Source: Chara braunii
Lineage: Eukaryota; Streptophyta; Charophyceae; Charales; Characeae
Length of the DNA stretch: 21,484 nucleotides
NCBI GenBank assembly: GCA_003427395.1
Contig: BFEA01000222.1
Span: forward strand, 1,072,482 to 1,093,965
Direction of reading: 5' to 3'
Part shown: positions 8,730 to 18,999 of the stretch, piece by piece
How positions within the stretch are numbered: position 1 is the stretch's first letter
Layout of the letters: each line of letters starts with the position of its first letter
Notes under the pieces: generated by a model
Databases searched by the model: none
What the model saw: the letters and a program-made list of their open reading frames with translations, nothing else
Told to the model about the DNA's origin: nothing
Translations under genes and position numbers: made by a program

Positions 8730-8780
8730 TCAATCGATCCATCGACTGATCGATCCATCAATCAATCAATCGATTTGTCC
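8730..8780. repeat. Degenerate ATCA/ATCG tetranucleotide satellite
   Basis: Alternating atca, atcg and gatc units. A relative (aaccaaccaatcaatcaat) occurs near 9442-9465. Confidence 0.8.
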
Positions 8781-9214
8781 ATCATAAACACAAACAGGCA
8801 TGCACCCACACCCACACCCACATATATGTACACACACATACAAATGCACACAGAAATACATACACACACCTCAGACAACACACAACCTGGAGGGGGGTCC
8901 AACATATACAAGCCCCATTCCCACCGAGTTGTGTACGAGCTGACACTGAAAGGGGAGGGAAGGGGAGGGAAAGAGAGCGAGAGAGAGTGAGGGAGTCTTG
9001 TTTCCACGCTTGCTTTACATGTCAATTGAATATGGCATGAAAACGCCACCAGATTCCTCCCACACACACACACGGGATGACTGTAGCAAGACTTTTATGC
9101 AAGCTGGATTCACCTGGACTGGTTCTAAAGAGAGAAGGCAGCCAGATTCATCAGCATCTCTCAACTCATACCAGATTCAATCCCCCCTTTCACACCCACA
9201 GGAACACACATACC

Positions 9215-9248
<34 letters not shown>
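9215..9248 (+). repeat. (CG)n(CA)n compound microsatellite
   Basis: A short cgcgcgcg run passes directly into CA repeats. Less regular CA-rich DNA extends from about 8800 to 9280. Confidence 0.85.
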
Positions 9249-9280
9249 TGTCAACACACACACACGCATGTGCATGTACA

Positions 9281-9414
9281 AAAACTGCAGCTAACACTGG
9301 GACCTACACAAGAACAAGCGCAAAAGCTGTGTGTGATGTCCACCATTAAAACTGCAGCTAACACTGGGACCTACACAAGAACAAGCGCAAAAGCTGTGTG
9401 TGATGTCCACCATT
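9281..9414. repeat. Perfect 67-bp tandem duplication
   Basis: The unit starting aaaactgcagctaacactgg spans 9281-9347 and is repeated without any difference at 9348-9414. The lack of divergence implies a very recent event or an assembly duplication. Confidence 0.97.
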
Positions 9415-9472
9415 ATATTGTTTGTTACGAAATCAGTCGATCAACCAACCAACCAATCAATCAATGCCACAA

Positions 9473-9500
9473 GCATGAAATTAATATATATATTTCATGC
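9473..9500. repeat. Small AT-cored inverted repeat
   Basis: gcatgaaa and tttcatgc flank an alternating ta core, giving a 28-bp near-palindrome. Confidence 0.7.
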
Positions 9501-10315
9501 CTGATTACTTTACCATGGATTGCAGAAAGGACAGTATTCTATACAAAGGAGATTGCCAAGGAAGAGAAGAATAAGATGAGAACCACTGGATGTTGTTAAT
9601 ACCACATGGACATCTAAACATCCACATCTCCGTTTGTCTTCGTACATATCCATAAAAACGGAGACAACGAAGGCAGCACCTCAATGCACGCACATACAGC
9701 ATCCCAAAACTGAAAACAAAAACCCGAACGACCGAGAAAAAAAAAAAAAAAACTAAGGCCATGGCATACATTCGAAACTTCTTTTTGCAGTCCTATTGCG
9801 GACTGAAATTTAAATGATAAACAAACTCAGGCAGCCGACTGCAGTTTTGCCACAGGCCATGTGGGGACTGGCAGCCTGCAACACATTCAGCCAGGAGGCT
9901 GAAACTTTTCGCGCGGCAAGCGATGACGGCCAGGGCTGACAAGGCCCTGGTAAATAGGCCAGCCAGTGTCGGCCCTGGTAAATAGGCCAGCCAGTAGTAC
10001 CGGCTGAAAATGGTAGTGATTTGGGCACCCGATACCACATGGTGACCATTGGAAAAGAAAGCCCTGCTGTGGTCCCTTGTGCCTGGGCCACACTCGAGAT
10101 GCTTCAGCCACACCAGACGTGGCTTTGACAAAACTGAGCAAGTGCCAAGGCCCGAGTTTGTTTTGCAAAAAAGTTCACGCCGCAACAAGAGTCCAATACC
10201 GAGTTTAAATTGAAAATCAAAACTTCATAACAAAACGAAGAAAGACACAAGAGAGGTGTGATGCCGACTATCGTCCAACAAAGGCGACTCTCGCCATATC
10301 TACCCCTCCTACCAC

Positions 10316-10318
<3 letters not shown>
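9501..10318. other. Stretch without recognised gene
   Basis: Contains an A16 run at 9737-9752 and a 28-bp step duplication of ggccctggtaaataggccag at 9943 and 9971. A 131-codon minus-strand frame (9793-10188) has no recognisable motif and spans the internal duplication, so I do not annotate it as a gene. Confidence 0.5.

Positions 10319-10320
<2 letters not shown>

Positions 10321-10361
<41 letters not shown>
10321..10361 (+). repeat. (CT)n microsatellite
   Basis: Twenty uninterrupted CT units. Confidence 0.97.
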
Positions 10362-10365
<4 letters not shown>

Positions 10366-10597
10366 CATAATTTCCGTACCTCCACAATGCGCTCACAACT
10401 CTGAGCATGACATCACTCACCAGCCACCATGAAAGTCAACAACACTGCCCACGGTGTACCTCGGCGCTGGCACCATAAGATCTAGCAAGGTATCCACTCT
10501 CGTTCCAAAATGCAAAAGACCAACAAATGAGAACTCAAATGTTCCCAGTTGCAAGCGTATGTCAACAGAGTTGAAGGCAGAAATACAAAGCCAAGAG

Positions 10598-10827
10598 CAC
10601 ACCAAATGAGAATACACAGCACACTGAAGTCTCTTGACCAAGAAAGCCCCACCCACTTCTCCCCTCCAGTAATCAATACAACAACAATGTAGTACCTCTA
10701 CTATATGATGTGTCCACACCAAATGAGAATACACTGAACACTGAAGTCTCTTGACCGAGAAAGCCCCACTTCTCCCCTCCAGTAATCATTACAACAACAA
10801 TGTAGTACCTCTGCTATATGATGTGTC
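10598..10827. repeat. 117-bp tandem duplication
   Basis: Copy 1 (10598-10714) and copy 2 (10715-10827) both run from cacaccaaatgagaatacac to ctatatgatgtgtcc. They differ by a few substitutions and a 4-bp deletion (cccacccactt against ccccactt). Confidence 0.93.
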
Positions 10828-11126
10828 CCCCTATACTACTTCCCCGCTCACCTTATACACCTACTTCTCTCCCTCACACTCTGCCCACGTTCAGGTGATG
10901 CTCAACAGTCCAAACCACTCGATTGCTCCTTAGCCACCATCAGATAAGTAGCACCAGTTCCCATTGCCATCCCCCACTCCAATCACCCAGACAGGGCACC
11001 ACCCTTCTTCCTCCCCAGAGCTGCTATGGCTGCCGATCTGCTCCTTCCTCAATGAGCGCTATAGCCTGGCTGCCCTGCACTGTCACGGAGCTAGCGCCGC
11101 CAACCAGTGCTTCAGAATGCGTGGAA

Positions 11127-11194
11127 TACGACAGCGGTCTGAGACCCAGTAAGCAGTCCCTACGACGGCGGTCTGAGACCCAGTAAGCAGTCCC
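11127..11194. repeat. 34-bp tandem duplication
   Basis: tacgacagcggtctgagacc and onward repeats at 11161 with one substitution (gacagcgg to gacggcgg). Confidence 0.95.
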
Positions 11195-11724
11195 TACTGC
11201 CTCTGGGTATGCATCCAGATGCCGGCCTCTGCAACTAACTCAGAGGCTGGGCCTACTGGTCAGTTGCGGAAACTGGTAACCAGCCTCCCCAACTGTCCTG
11301 GGCCAGCCTTCAGTTAGAGCCGACAATTTTCTGCAGCCATGGCCTTCACTTAGGGCCAGGCCCATTTTTCACAGGTTGTCCTTTCTGGGCTTACAGAGGC
11401 CTGAAGCCTCGCAGAGTGGTGGTTTACCAAACCAAACGGAGTCCACGCCTTTTTCTCCAATCTGCTGTGCTCCCCAGCCCTAACAAAACTGAACTGTAGC
11501 TGGTCTGACGATATCACCAGAGACCACCAGCCTTTCAGTAGGCCCGAACTACAATTTTGCTGTGTTCACCGGTGCAGAACGAGGTACCAGGAAAACAGGC
11601 TAATTGGTGCATTAACCACAATTTGCTTCAGAGAACAGCTACCTCCAGGGACCACATCATTCACAAGGAGGCGATGGTCACCAACACCCCCAGTGCTTCT
11701 TTGAACCCCACTTTTTCCAGCAGC

Positions 11725-11845
11725 CTCCAAGACAACAGATGTATAGAGTGGCACAGCCATAACCTTCAGCAAATGGCTGCTTCCCTCCAAAGACAATGGA
11801 TGTAAATAGTGGGGCAGCCATAACCTTCACTAAATGGCTGCTTCC
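11725..11845. repeat. 60-bp tandem duplication
   Basis: Both copies contain cagccataaccttca and aaatggctgcttcc. They differ at several sites, so this is an older duplication than that at 9281. Confidence 0.88.
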
Positions 11846-12064
11846 AAAGATCACAACTGAGGGGCTTGCCACACCACTATTGGAGGCCCTAAAATTTCGA
11901 CAGCTGTCGGAATAAATTTGACAACGACACTTTCGCCGCACGGCACCTTTGAACCAGCCAGCTCATGAATGCAAGTCCAGAAAAGACAACCCGCCTGAGG
12001 ATAGTTCCATTCCAACCTCAGGCCCACTCACGGAATTTGAAGGAAAACTGGATAGGGTGTTGGG

Positions 12065-12120
12065 CACCTGTTGAAAATGTTGAATTTCCATGCTGGGGAT
12101 GCAACCACCTTCAACAGGTG
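12065..12120. repeat. Perfect 11-bp inverted repeat
   Basis: cacctgttgaa (12065-12075) and ttcaacaggtg (12110-12120) are exact reverse complements around a 34-base spacer. Confidence 0.8.
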
Positions 12121-12711
12121 TCAAAAACCTTTTTCTGACAACGGCGCCATGGATTTCAAGGGGCTGTGTAGCAAGGAGAAATTTAAACTGCAACTGTCGG
12201 AACTCTCGTTTTCAACAGTGGTGTGGCAAGGCCCTGACCCTAAGTAGGCCCAAGCTTATACCAGGACCATATGGGATTGCAACCCGAAGCACAAAATCAG
12301 CCATGGGAAAAAGGCTCATGAGCAACGGACTTCTGTTTCTCTCTTTTGCGAAAAAGGGAGCAGTGGTTTGAAGCACCAGGAGCAAAGACAACACTTTCTA
12401 GCATATGCAGGCATAACCGAAATCTGAGAGGCACAGCCGCATCTAGCTTTACTCCAAGATGCTCTGGGGAACTCTTGTGGTTCAGAAGACAGCACCTTTC
12501 TCACTGCTTCCCATGGATCACAGGAACGAGGCTGCAGGTCAGTTAACAGTTCCATGCAGAACGTCCCACCACAAACACCGAAGCCCAGCCCCGGACTGCT
12601 TCACAAAAAGATGCTCCAAAAGCACCGGCCCGCTTCACTAGCCACCACCGTTCCCAGTACCTCCCATGGGTCTGTCCATTAACAGCCCCAGAAACGCACC
12701 CCCGACAAACA

Positions 12712-12825
12712 TCACAGAGGTACAAAACCTCCAATGCAGCAACTGCAGCCTATTGCAGAACCGACCTCACAGAGGTACAAAACCTCCACTGCAGATTGCA
12801 GTAGCAGCAGCCTATTGCAGAACGT
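12712..12825. repeat. 55-bp tandem duplication
   Basis: tcacagaggtacaaaacctc begins both copies (12712 and 12767) and cagcctattgcagaac ends both. The second copy has a small internal insertion. Confidence 0.9.
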
Positions 12826-13541
12826 AAAATTGGGCTCTTGCCATCGAAGCTCAAGGTTTGACAAGTCAGAATAGAGCAAAACTGAGGTTCGACAACATCC
12901 ACCGATGACAACGGTGGGACTTCCGAAAACTGGTGTGGTCACGACACTTTCAGACTGAAGAGGTGTAACTCTTTCCTCCTCCTTTGCTAGATATAGCTGG
13001 TTACTGCTGCCGCCCAGGTAACAGTGTCTGGCTAACTAAGCTCCCAGCAGAGGGCTGCAGTACCATCTTCCCTTTCACTGAAGGCGTGGTCATTCTTGCT
13101 GTATACCGTCTGAGATAATCATAGATACAGCTGTAGTACCCATGGCTTCTCAGGGAAGGGTGGCCAACCCCAGTGCCACAGGTTCAGCTCACAGAGGAGC
13201 TCTATCCACTGTAATGCCCATTCCACTTGCTTAGCATTTGGGCCTAGACCATGGGAATGGGAATGTAGTGACCGCCACCCCTCCTCTACTTTGGTATGTC
13301 CGATCTTGAGTTCAAATCCTTGCTGGCACACTACTGTCGAGGGCTCCCCTCCGAAAAAAAAGCCAAAGAGAAAAAACACAGCACTCGGTCTGTTGACACG
13401 GTTTCCTTACCCCACGCACGCGGCAATTTCCAGACCAGGCACTCGTCAGGACACGCATCGCCTCATTTCTACGCTACTGCGCGGGCTGATTAACGGCCTA
13501 CTTATTCAACCAGAACGCGCCACCTACAGCTGCTGAACACA

Positions 13542-13653
13542 GGGCCTGGTTGCACCACTCACCATCCGCCAACATCTTCAATGCATCTGGACAACTCTTC
13601 TGTCCGGATCCATTCAAAATGTTGGCGGATCGGGGAGTGGTGCAACGAGGCCC
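13542..13653. repeat. 112-nt near-perfect foldback hairpin
   Basis: The arm 13542-13593 (starting gggcctggttgcaccactca) is the reverse complement of 13601-13653 over about 52 positions. There are about five mismatches, one bulge and one G-U pair, and the terminal loop is 7 nt (13594-13600). A hairpin this regular fits either a small foldback transposon (MITE) or a microRNA/siRNA precursor. No matching 2-, 3- or 8-bp target duplication is visible outside the ends. Confidence 0.9.
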
Positions 13654-14698
13654 ATAGCCACAACCAATCACACATATCCCCGCCATCGCCGTTTTCATAC
13701 ACAGCGCAGCACATGCTCTTATCAAGCAGACACATTGAGCCAAATAGCGACAGTTTGTGTACGCAAGCGTGAAATTTCATCACGTCGCCGTACCGATCAC
13801 CAGACACGATAGCGGGAGAACTGGCCCTCCACTCCAACACTGAAATCCACCATTCACCATCCCACCTCCCCAACCAGGTGTCGTCATCTGAAAACCTCTC
13901 CATCATCCCCTTCTCCCTTCACCTTATATACCCATCTTTGCTCCTTTCCCACTACCCTCCTCTCTCTTCTGTGATGCCTTCCACAAATCCCGCTCTCCCT
14001 CTTCATGCCTCTTTCCCCCCCGCCTCACCTTTCTTCCTCTCTCGACTTCCCTTGCTTGCAGCTCTCTTCGCTCCGTGCCCCTTGTCAGCGTCCTCCAACC
14101 ATGTACAGAAGCACGTCGCTGTTGCTTTTCCTCGCACCTTCCCGATTGAAGTCATGTCACAAATGCTTGTCAAGGAAGTCGGCCCATCTACCAGTTCAGA
14201 ATATCGGATTGTCTTCATCAACACAGAAAAGGCAGCGGACTTGTAACAAGCGCATCATCATCCATCTGATCGCTCCTGCTCTTCTCCCTTTCTTCTGCGT
14301 CACCAGGGACGGACAATACTGCTACCGATTCCACATTGAACGGCTCACGCAGATAGGCCAGCTCGCCCAGATCGGGATACCTGCATCCACGTAGGCCATA
14401 CCGCATCGTCCGTACATTCGCCCCACCCTCTCTCCCTGCCTCTCATCAATCCGCCGTTCTAGTGGTAGGCATTCGGAGCTGTGAAAGAAATCGCAAAATC
14501 CGATCTTCCCTGAAAGCTTGCAAGCCTTTTTCGTCCACTACCGTTCCTCTCGAATATATTGCCTTATAGTCATTAGCCATTAATTTTTATGTTCGTTACC
14601 CGCACAATCACCTTCGACCGAGAGGAGGGAACGGGGCAGCAGCGGAGAGGAGTATGTACCCTGCCAGACGCTCGTGTATGGGATATAATTCCGCCGCG
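13654..14698. other. Stretch without recognised gene
   Basis: 13910-14100 is pyrimidine-rich on the plus strand. Open frames of 115-129 codons exist on both strands but overlap each other, and their composition follows the DNA bias. Nothing recognised. Confidence 0.4.
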
Positions 14699-14799
14699 TC
14701 GGCGTTAAGTAAAAGCGCACCCAAGGTGGACCACCCCCCTCTCCTCTCTCTCCGCATTGGCGCGAGGTAAAAGCCCACCCAAGGCGACCCCCCCCCCCC

Positions 14800-14835
<36 letters not shown>
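14699..14835 (+). repeat. 57-bp step duplication ending in C14 and (CT)n
   Basis: ggcgttaagtaaaagcgcac at 14702 is echoed by ggcgcgaggtaaaagcccac at 14759, each followed by ccaagg. The second copy runs into 14 C (14788-14801) and then (CT)n 14803-14835. The first copy keeps only short C and CT runs at the matching place. Confidence 0.8.
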
Positions 14836-14840
<5 letters not shown>

Positions 14841-15179
14841 GGTACGTGGCCGTGTCGCTGGTGTAGATGTCACGGCACCGCTCCACTTACCAAGCTACAT
14901 CTGTCGCCGTACCGTCTTCGTGTCTTTGACCATCAACAACGTCTTCGTTGCACTACGATGTCATAACCCGAATCTGGCCGCAACTGCGGGCAGATTCAGT
15001 CCACGTCCTGGTAGCGACCACGAGGGAAAGAGGTGCGGTAAGATGGAGAACGACGGACATTTTCGACCTTCCTCGTGCTTGCCTGCTTGCGCGAAATCAC
15101 GGCGTAATTTCAGTGACGACATCTCTCTCCTCGGCAATATATGACAAGAACTGGCCCGCTGCGAGTCCCTCCCTTCACT

Positions 15180-15207
15180 AGCACTCAACGCGGGAGAGAC
15201 GGCGTCG

Positions 15208-15249
<42 letters not shown>

Positions 15250-15325
15250 CCCTGGGTTCGCGTGTGCGTACTCCCTGACTTTATCAGCACTCAACGCGGG
15301 AGAGACGGCGTCACTTAAGCGGTGA

Positions 15326-15391
<66 letters not shown>

Positions 15392-15410
15392 CCCTGCGTT
15401 TGCGGGTGTG
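15180..15410 (+). repeat. About 106-bp tandem duplication, each copy carrying a (CT)n array
   Basis: agcactcaacgcgggagaga begins both copies (15180 and 15286). Each contains a CT array (15210-15247 and 15328-15389) followed by cccccctg. The arrays differ in length, 38 against about 62 bp, and copy 2 has extra bases before its array. Confidence 0.9.
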
Positions 15411-16183
15411 TATTTGTACGGTTTGTATGTACTTCTCCCATCCTCACTTGTCCTGAAACCACAGTACACAATACGTTTCCGCTCGTGTATACCAGGAAAT
15501 CGTCGGTTCTTCTTACTATAAACCTTTTTCCCCCGAACTCTCCCTTGCATAAATTGGGCGTAGCCGCTATGAGCAGAGCTGCGTTTAACCTTTTTTTTCT
15601 CCAGGACCATCAGTTACCATTATTGTAGTTTGTGTCCAACAGAGCTAATCACCTTGCTGAATAGGAATTGGCGCCAACACTCCCGTGCCGCCACCAATCA
15701 CGAGCTTCAACTTTTCCATGACAACACCGAGGTACAAAAGAACTCGCCGGATTCGATCGATCATGGGAAAAAACGCGCCATCGGTCGACGGCCAGATACC
15801 CGAGAAGTGACTACTCCTACGTGCGTATCTCGTCGCTCCTAGGTGCAGGCGACGAGCATAAGAAATAAAAGTAATCGTACCACCCTCTTCTCCATGTGAG
15901 TTACTACCCAAGCACAAACATCGTCGAACAAACGCGAGCGCCACACACTAGAGGAGAGCATAAAAGGAGGGAGGGGAAAGAGGACGGTGGCACACAGAGC
16001 GAAAGGTCATTTCGACCTTCATTTCACATATCAAATGTTACTTTACAAATACTACATCAGTTCATTCATGACAACACGGACGATTGATTAAGCCAGAGTG
16101 CTTCCTTCGCTCCACAGATAGAGAGGAAGCAGGCGGAGAAACAGACGATGATTTTAAGAAAACAGGGACGAGTGGCCGTGGGC
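15411..16183. other. Stretch without recognised gene
   Basis: Mixed composition with short, unrecognised open frames on both strands. Nothing further is supported. Confidence 0.4.
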
Positions 16184-16319
16184 CTACCGTCTTCCCGCGA
16201 ACATAACGCACCCTAAAAATGAATGTATAGAAGCTATATTTCCCGCCAGATACAGCCAAAATAAAGGTGCGTTGTATTCGGGGGAAGACGGGTACGTTGT
16301 GTTCGTGGGAAGACGGTAG
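16184..16319. mobile_element. MITE-like inverted-repeat element, member 1
   Basis: The outer arms 16184-16208 (ctaccgtcttcccgcgaaca and onward) and 16295-16319 match as reverse complements at 23 of 25 positions. Taking the ta just inside each end as target duplication gives TIRs starting ccgtcttccc, as for TA-targeting (Tc1/mariner-type) elements; this reading is an inference. A second right-arm copy lies just inside (16265-16291), so the right end is duplicated. The interior is short and noncoding. Confidence 0.72.
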
Positions 16320-16604
16320 CATCATATTACAATAGAGAGCAATAAGTTCGAGACGAGCACACCAGTCACGTAGGTGGATGCTGGACAAAGCCCAAAAGAA
16401 GAAAGAGGGGAATGCATACAAGGAGGAGCTGAATTTGCCGTCGGGAAGCGTTCACATCAACAAGAACGTGATTTCATCATCTTTATTGACATCATTGAAC
16501 ATCTACACCATACTTTACTGTGAACAACAGCCAAGGCCCCGATAAAGTTGTTGAAGCCGACAAAGAGCCACTCAATGAATTCCTACCTTTTAACTGTCCA
16601 TATC

Positions 16605-16628
16605 CCTCTCTCTCTCTCTCTCTCTCTC
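16605..16628 (+). repeat. (CT)n microsatellite
   Basis: About twelve CT units ending in a short C run. Confidence 0.93.
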
Positions 16629-16665
16629 CCCCCCCGACAACGGCCTCATATACAGAACGCACGTC

Positions 16666-16715
16666 TTGGCCAATCAACATTGGTTCTCCCTTGGCCAATC
16701 AACATTGGTTCTCCC
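16666..16715. repeat. Perfect 25-bp tandem duplication with CCAAT core
   Basis: ttggccaatcaacattggtt followed by ctccc occurs at 16666-16690 and identically at 16691-16715. Each unit contains ccaat and attgg, so the pair holds four CCAAT-type motifs, but no gene follows. Confidence 0.96.
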
Positions 16716-16751
16716 CACTACTACACGTGCAAATGCTCCCTTTTCTCTTCC

Positions 16752-16896
16752 CGTCGTTTGTTCCCGCCTTCGCTCTTGTTTCTCCTCTTTTGGTTCCCCA
16801 CACATCCTTTTGACTGTCTTTTCTCGTCGTTTGTTCCCGCCTTCGCTCTTGTTTCTCCTCTTTTGGTTCCCCACACATCCTTCGACTGTCTTTTCT
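16752..16896. repeat. 73-bp tandem duplication
   Basis: cgtcgtttgttcccgccttc starts at 16752 and at 16825. The copies are nearly identical through cacacatcc and gactgtcttttct. Confidence 0.94.
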
Positions 16897-17457
16897 TCTC
16901 TCATCCCAAACACGTAATGGGTATAGCCTAAACCTTCAATCGCCTCTCATCCCCACTCCCCCTGCCCACGCTTGTATTGCGCGCTCACCTGTTAACTGCC
17001 ACTCACACAGCTCCACATACACAAGCACAATCCTCCTCATGGACACTTTTTCGAGCCACGAAGATGAAGTCGGTCACGAAAGGACTCACGACACTGACAC
17101 CACAATGACAACGCTCTTCCACTCGTTTTCGGTTTTACAAGCACCCTAAAAAAACACCGTTCATCTGCCGGCCCATTAGGGAAATCGACATGATGGATGG
17201 ATGGATAGGCACGAGTAAGTGGGCCGACAAACACACGCTCGTTGCAAGACGGAGGATCGACACAGTGCCTTTTACACCCTCCGACCTCCTGAGTTTTCTC
17301 CACCACCACCTTCCATCTTCAAAAAACTAGTCGACCGCATGCATGCACTGTCATTCTGTGAGACTCCCCTCCGGCTAATCGTCCTCCGTTCGCACAATCC
17401 GTTTCCTTCCCTCTGAACAAGCAGCGCACTGCAGATACCAGTGGAGCTCTCTCTCAA

Positions 17458-17481
17458 TCTCTCTCTCTCTCGCGCGCGCGC
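17458..17481 (+). repeat. (CT)n(CG)n array in copy 1 of the 0.6-kb repeat
   Basis: Short, interrupted CT array passing into cgcgcgcgcgc. It occupies the same position as the long pure array in copy 2. Confidence 0.9.
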
Positions 17482-18045
17482 ACCCACCCGACCTTCGGTT
17501 TCTGTGCGCCCCTACGAAACAGTCAAAACAGGTTGGCGGTCGCTCGATCGGACCCAACTGAATCCATTTCACAATCGCGCTGGCTGCTTAGTTATCAGAC
17601 AGACGGGGAAGGCCGAAGGGGAATCGACGATAGATCATAATACTCCATAACAGACAGAGTCCGTCGCTAAAGGACTCCGGACACCACAATGCCAACACTC
17701 TTCCTCTTCTTGCTTTCGTTTCCACAAGCAGTTTCACAAGCGCCCTAAAACGTGATAAACAGCCTTCGTCGGCCGGCCCGTAAGGGTAATAATAGACATA
17801 ACGGATGCTTGGGCACGAGAAAGAGGGGGTCGACAAACACACGCTCGTTGCGCGAGAGACGACCAACACAGCACCTTTTACACCCTCCTCCCTCCTGCGC
17901 CCTCTCCAGCGCACCACCCTCCATCGTAAGAAAAAAGTAGAACGCATGCATGCACTGTGATTGCACTCCTCCGGCTAACCGTCTTCTGTTCGCAGAATTG
18001 CTCTTCTTCTCTCCGAGCAATCAATGCATTGCAGAGACAGGTGGA

Positions 18046-18047
<2 letters not shown>

Positions 18048-18122
<75 letters not shown>
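18048..18122 (+). repeat. (CT)n microsatellite, about 37 units
   Basis: The longest complete pure dinucleotide array in the window, in copy 2 of the 0.6-kb repeat. Confidence 0.97.
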
Positions 18123-18124
<2 letters not shown>

Positions 18125-18270
18125 CACCCCCACCCGACCTTCGCTCTCTATGCGGCCTTACGAAGCAGTCAATCTCAGGTTGGCCGTCGCTCCATCGAAC
18201 CCAACTGAATCCATTTCACAATTCCTCTGACTGCTTAACTGTAAGACAGACGTGAGAGGCCGGAATGGAG

Positions 18271-18407
18271 ACGACGATAGATCATGATATGCCATAACAG
18301 CACCTGCGCGCTGGGGTTCTCATCGCGTCTAGGGGAGGGGACGACGATAGATCATAATATGCCATAACAGCACCTTCGCGCAGGAGTTCACATCGCGTCG
18401 AGGGGAG
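18271..18407. repeat. 70-bp tandem duplication at the end of the 0.6-kb repeat
   Basis: acgacgatagatcatgatat at 18271 and acgacgatagatcataatat at 18341, each followed by gccataacagcacc and a shared catcgcgtc. This extends the terminal block of the larger repeat. Confidence 0.92.
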
Positions 18408-18494
18408 ATTGATTACCGTAAGGGCCAGTGGATGAATGCGCATTTGCCTGTGTGGTTAATTCATTCCTGGCGCGCCCCTGCCGTACAGAGACAC

Positions 18495-18962
18495 CTACCC
18501 ATCCTTAAGCGTCCCGTCAGGGTTGACTTCTCCACCCCCGATCCACAGCCCCTCGGTTCTATTCGCCGCATGAACCTGATCGCAGCTCGCATCCGGCGGC
18601 GGACACTTGACCGGTCCGCCATCCTCCACCCCAGGATCATGCGGGGCAACAATAGGTCTGAACTCTTCCTCGTAGGAGACGACTTTAGTGCTCGCTACCT
18701 GGGGCCCGCCACCTCCTCCCTTCTTGATATCATCTGTGATTGCCTGTGATCGATCGTTCCGTCTCCTCATCCATCCAAACGCACATTCTCCGCACACAAA
18801 ACCGCCGGTATCGTCTCCGCTCAACTCACCTCCCGACCCACTCTCCACTTGCTTTTCGGGAACATCTTCCGGCGTCTGGCGCGAGGCGGAAAAGCAAGAG
18901 AAGAAACTAAACATTCTCCTCCACCTCCCACCCTCACTCCGTCCACCCGCACACCTCACCAC
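18495..18962 (-). CDS. Possible exon or short open frame of unknown function
   Basis: An open frame of 155 codons on the minus strand. An internal ATG at 18914 has A at -3 and gives a more natural start, MFSFFSCFSASRQ (139 codons). The product has a Cys-x2-Cys pair (CGEC) in the first third and an acidic, Gly-rich middle. Its C-terminal part (EEEFRPIVAPHDP, GPVKCPPPDASC, NRTEGLWIGG) looks less repetitive than the shadow frames elsewhere. Just before its stop the DNA reads ggatgggtaggtgtc, which holds two possible GT splice donors, so it could be a first exon. I do not recognise the family. Against it: pyrimidine-rich plus-strand DNA favours long minus-strand frames, the 5' part is biased, and a competing 105-codon plus-strand frame overlaps it. 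No transmembrane segment is visible. Confidence 0.25.
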   Translation of the reverse strand: MVRCAGGRSEGGRWRRMFSFFSCFSASRQTPEDVPEKQVESGSGGELSGDDTGGFVCGECAFGWMRRRNDRSQAITDDIKKGGGGGPQVASTKVVSYEEEFRPIVAPHDPGVEDGGPVKCPPPDASCDQVHAANRTEGLWIGGGEVNPDGTLKDG

Positions 18963-18999
18963 TCCCCCCTCACTCTCCTCCTCTATTTCCTAGCTAACT

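Larger units (their letters stand above)
10828..13541. other. Long stretch without recognised gene
   Basis: Apart from the tandem duplications and inverted repeat listed separately, I see no convincing coding exon. Near 13312 the string gagttcaaatcct resembles a polymerase III B box and is followed by an A-rich stretch (13352-13378). No A box lies at the expected distance, so a SINE call is not supported. Confidence 0.4.
17068..18300. repeat. Divergent tandem duplication of about 0.6 kb
   Basis: Copy 1 (17068-17657) and copy 2 (17658-18300) share the same ordered blocks. These are aaaggact...acaccacaatg, caagc(a/g)ccctaaaa, gacaaacacacgctcgttgc, cgcatgcatgcactgt, a CT array, cccacccgaccttcg, cccaactgaatccatttcac and gacgatagatcat. 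Many substitutions and indels separate them, so it is not recent. Open frames are not preserved between the copies, which argues against coding. Confidence 0.88.

Noticed and set aside
9793-10188. 131-codon minus-strand frame
   Set aside because: It includes a 28-bp tandem duplication that is not a multiple of three, and its sequence is not recognisable.
13290-13380. B-box-like gagttcaaatcct followed by A-rich DNA, possible SINE
   Set aside because: No A box is found 35-60 bases upstream, and the element ends cannot be seen.
13559-13906. 115-codon minus-strand frame (MMERFSDDDTWLGRW...)
   Set aside because: Its last third lies inside the foldback hairpin, it has no recognisable motif, and there is no conserved partner.
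14580-15610. Glu/Arg dipeptide-rich minus-strand frames
   Set aside because: They are direct translations of (CT)n microsatellites.
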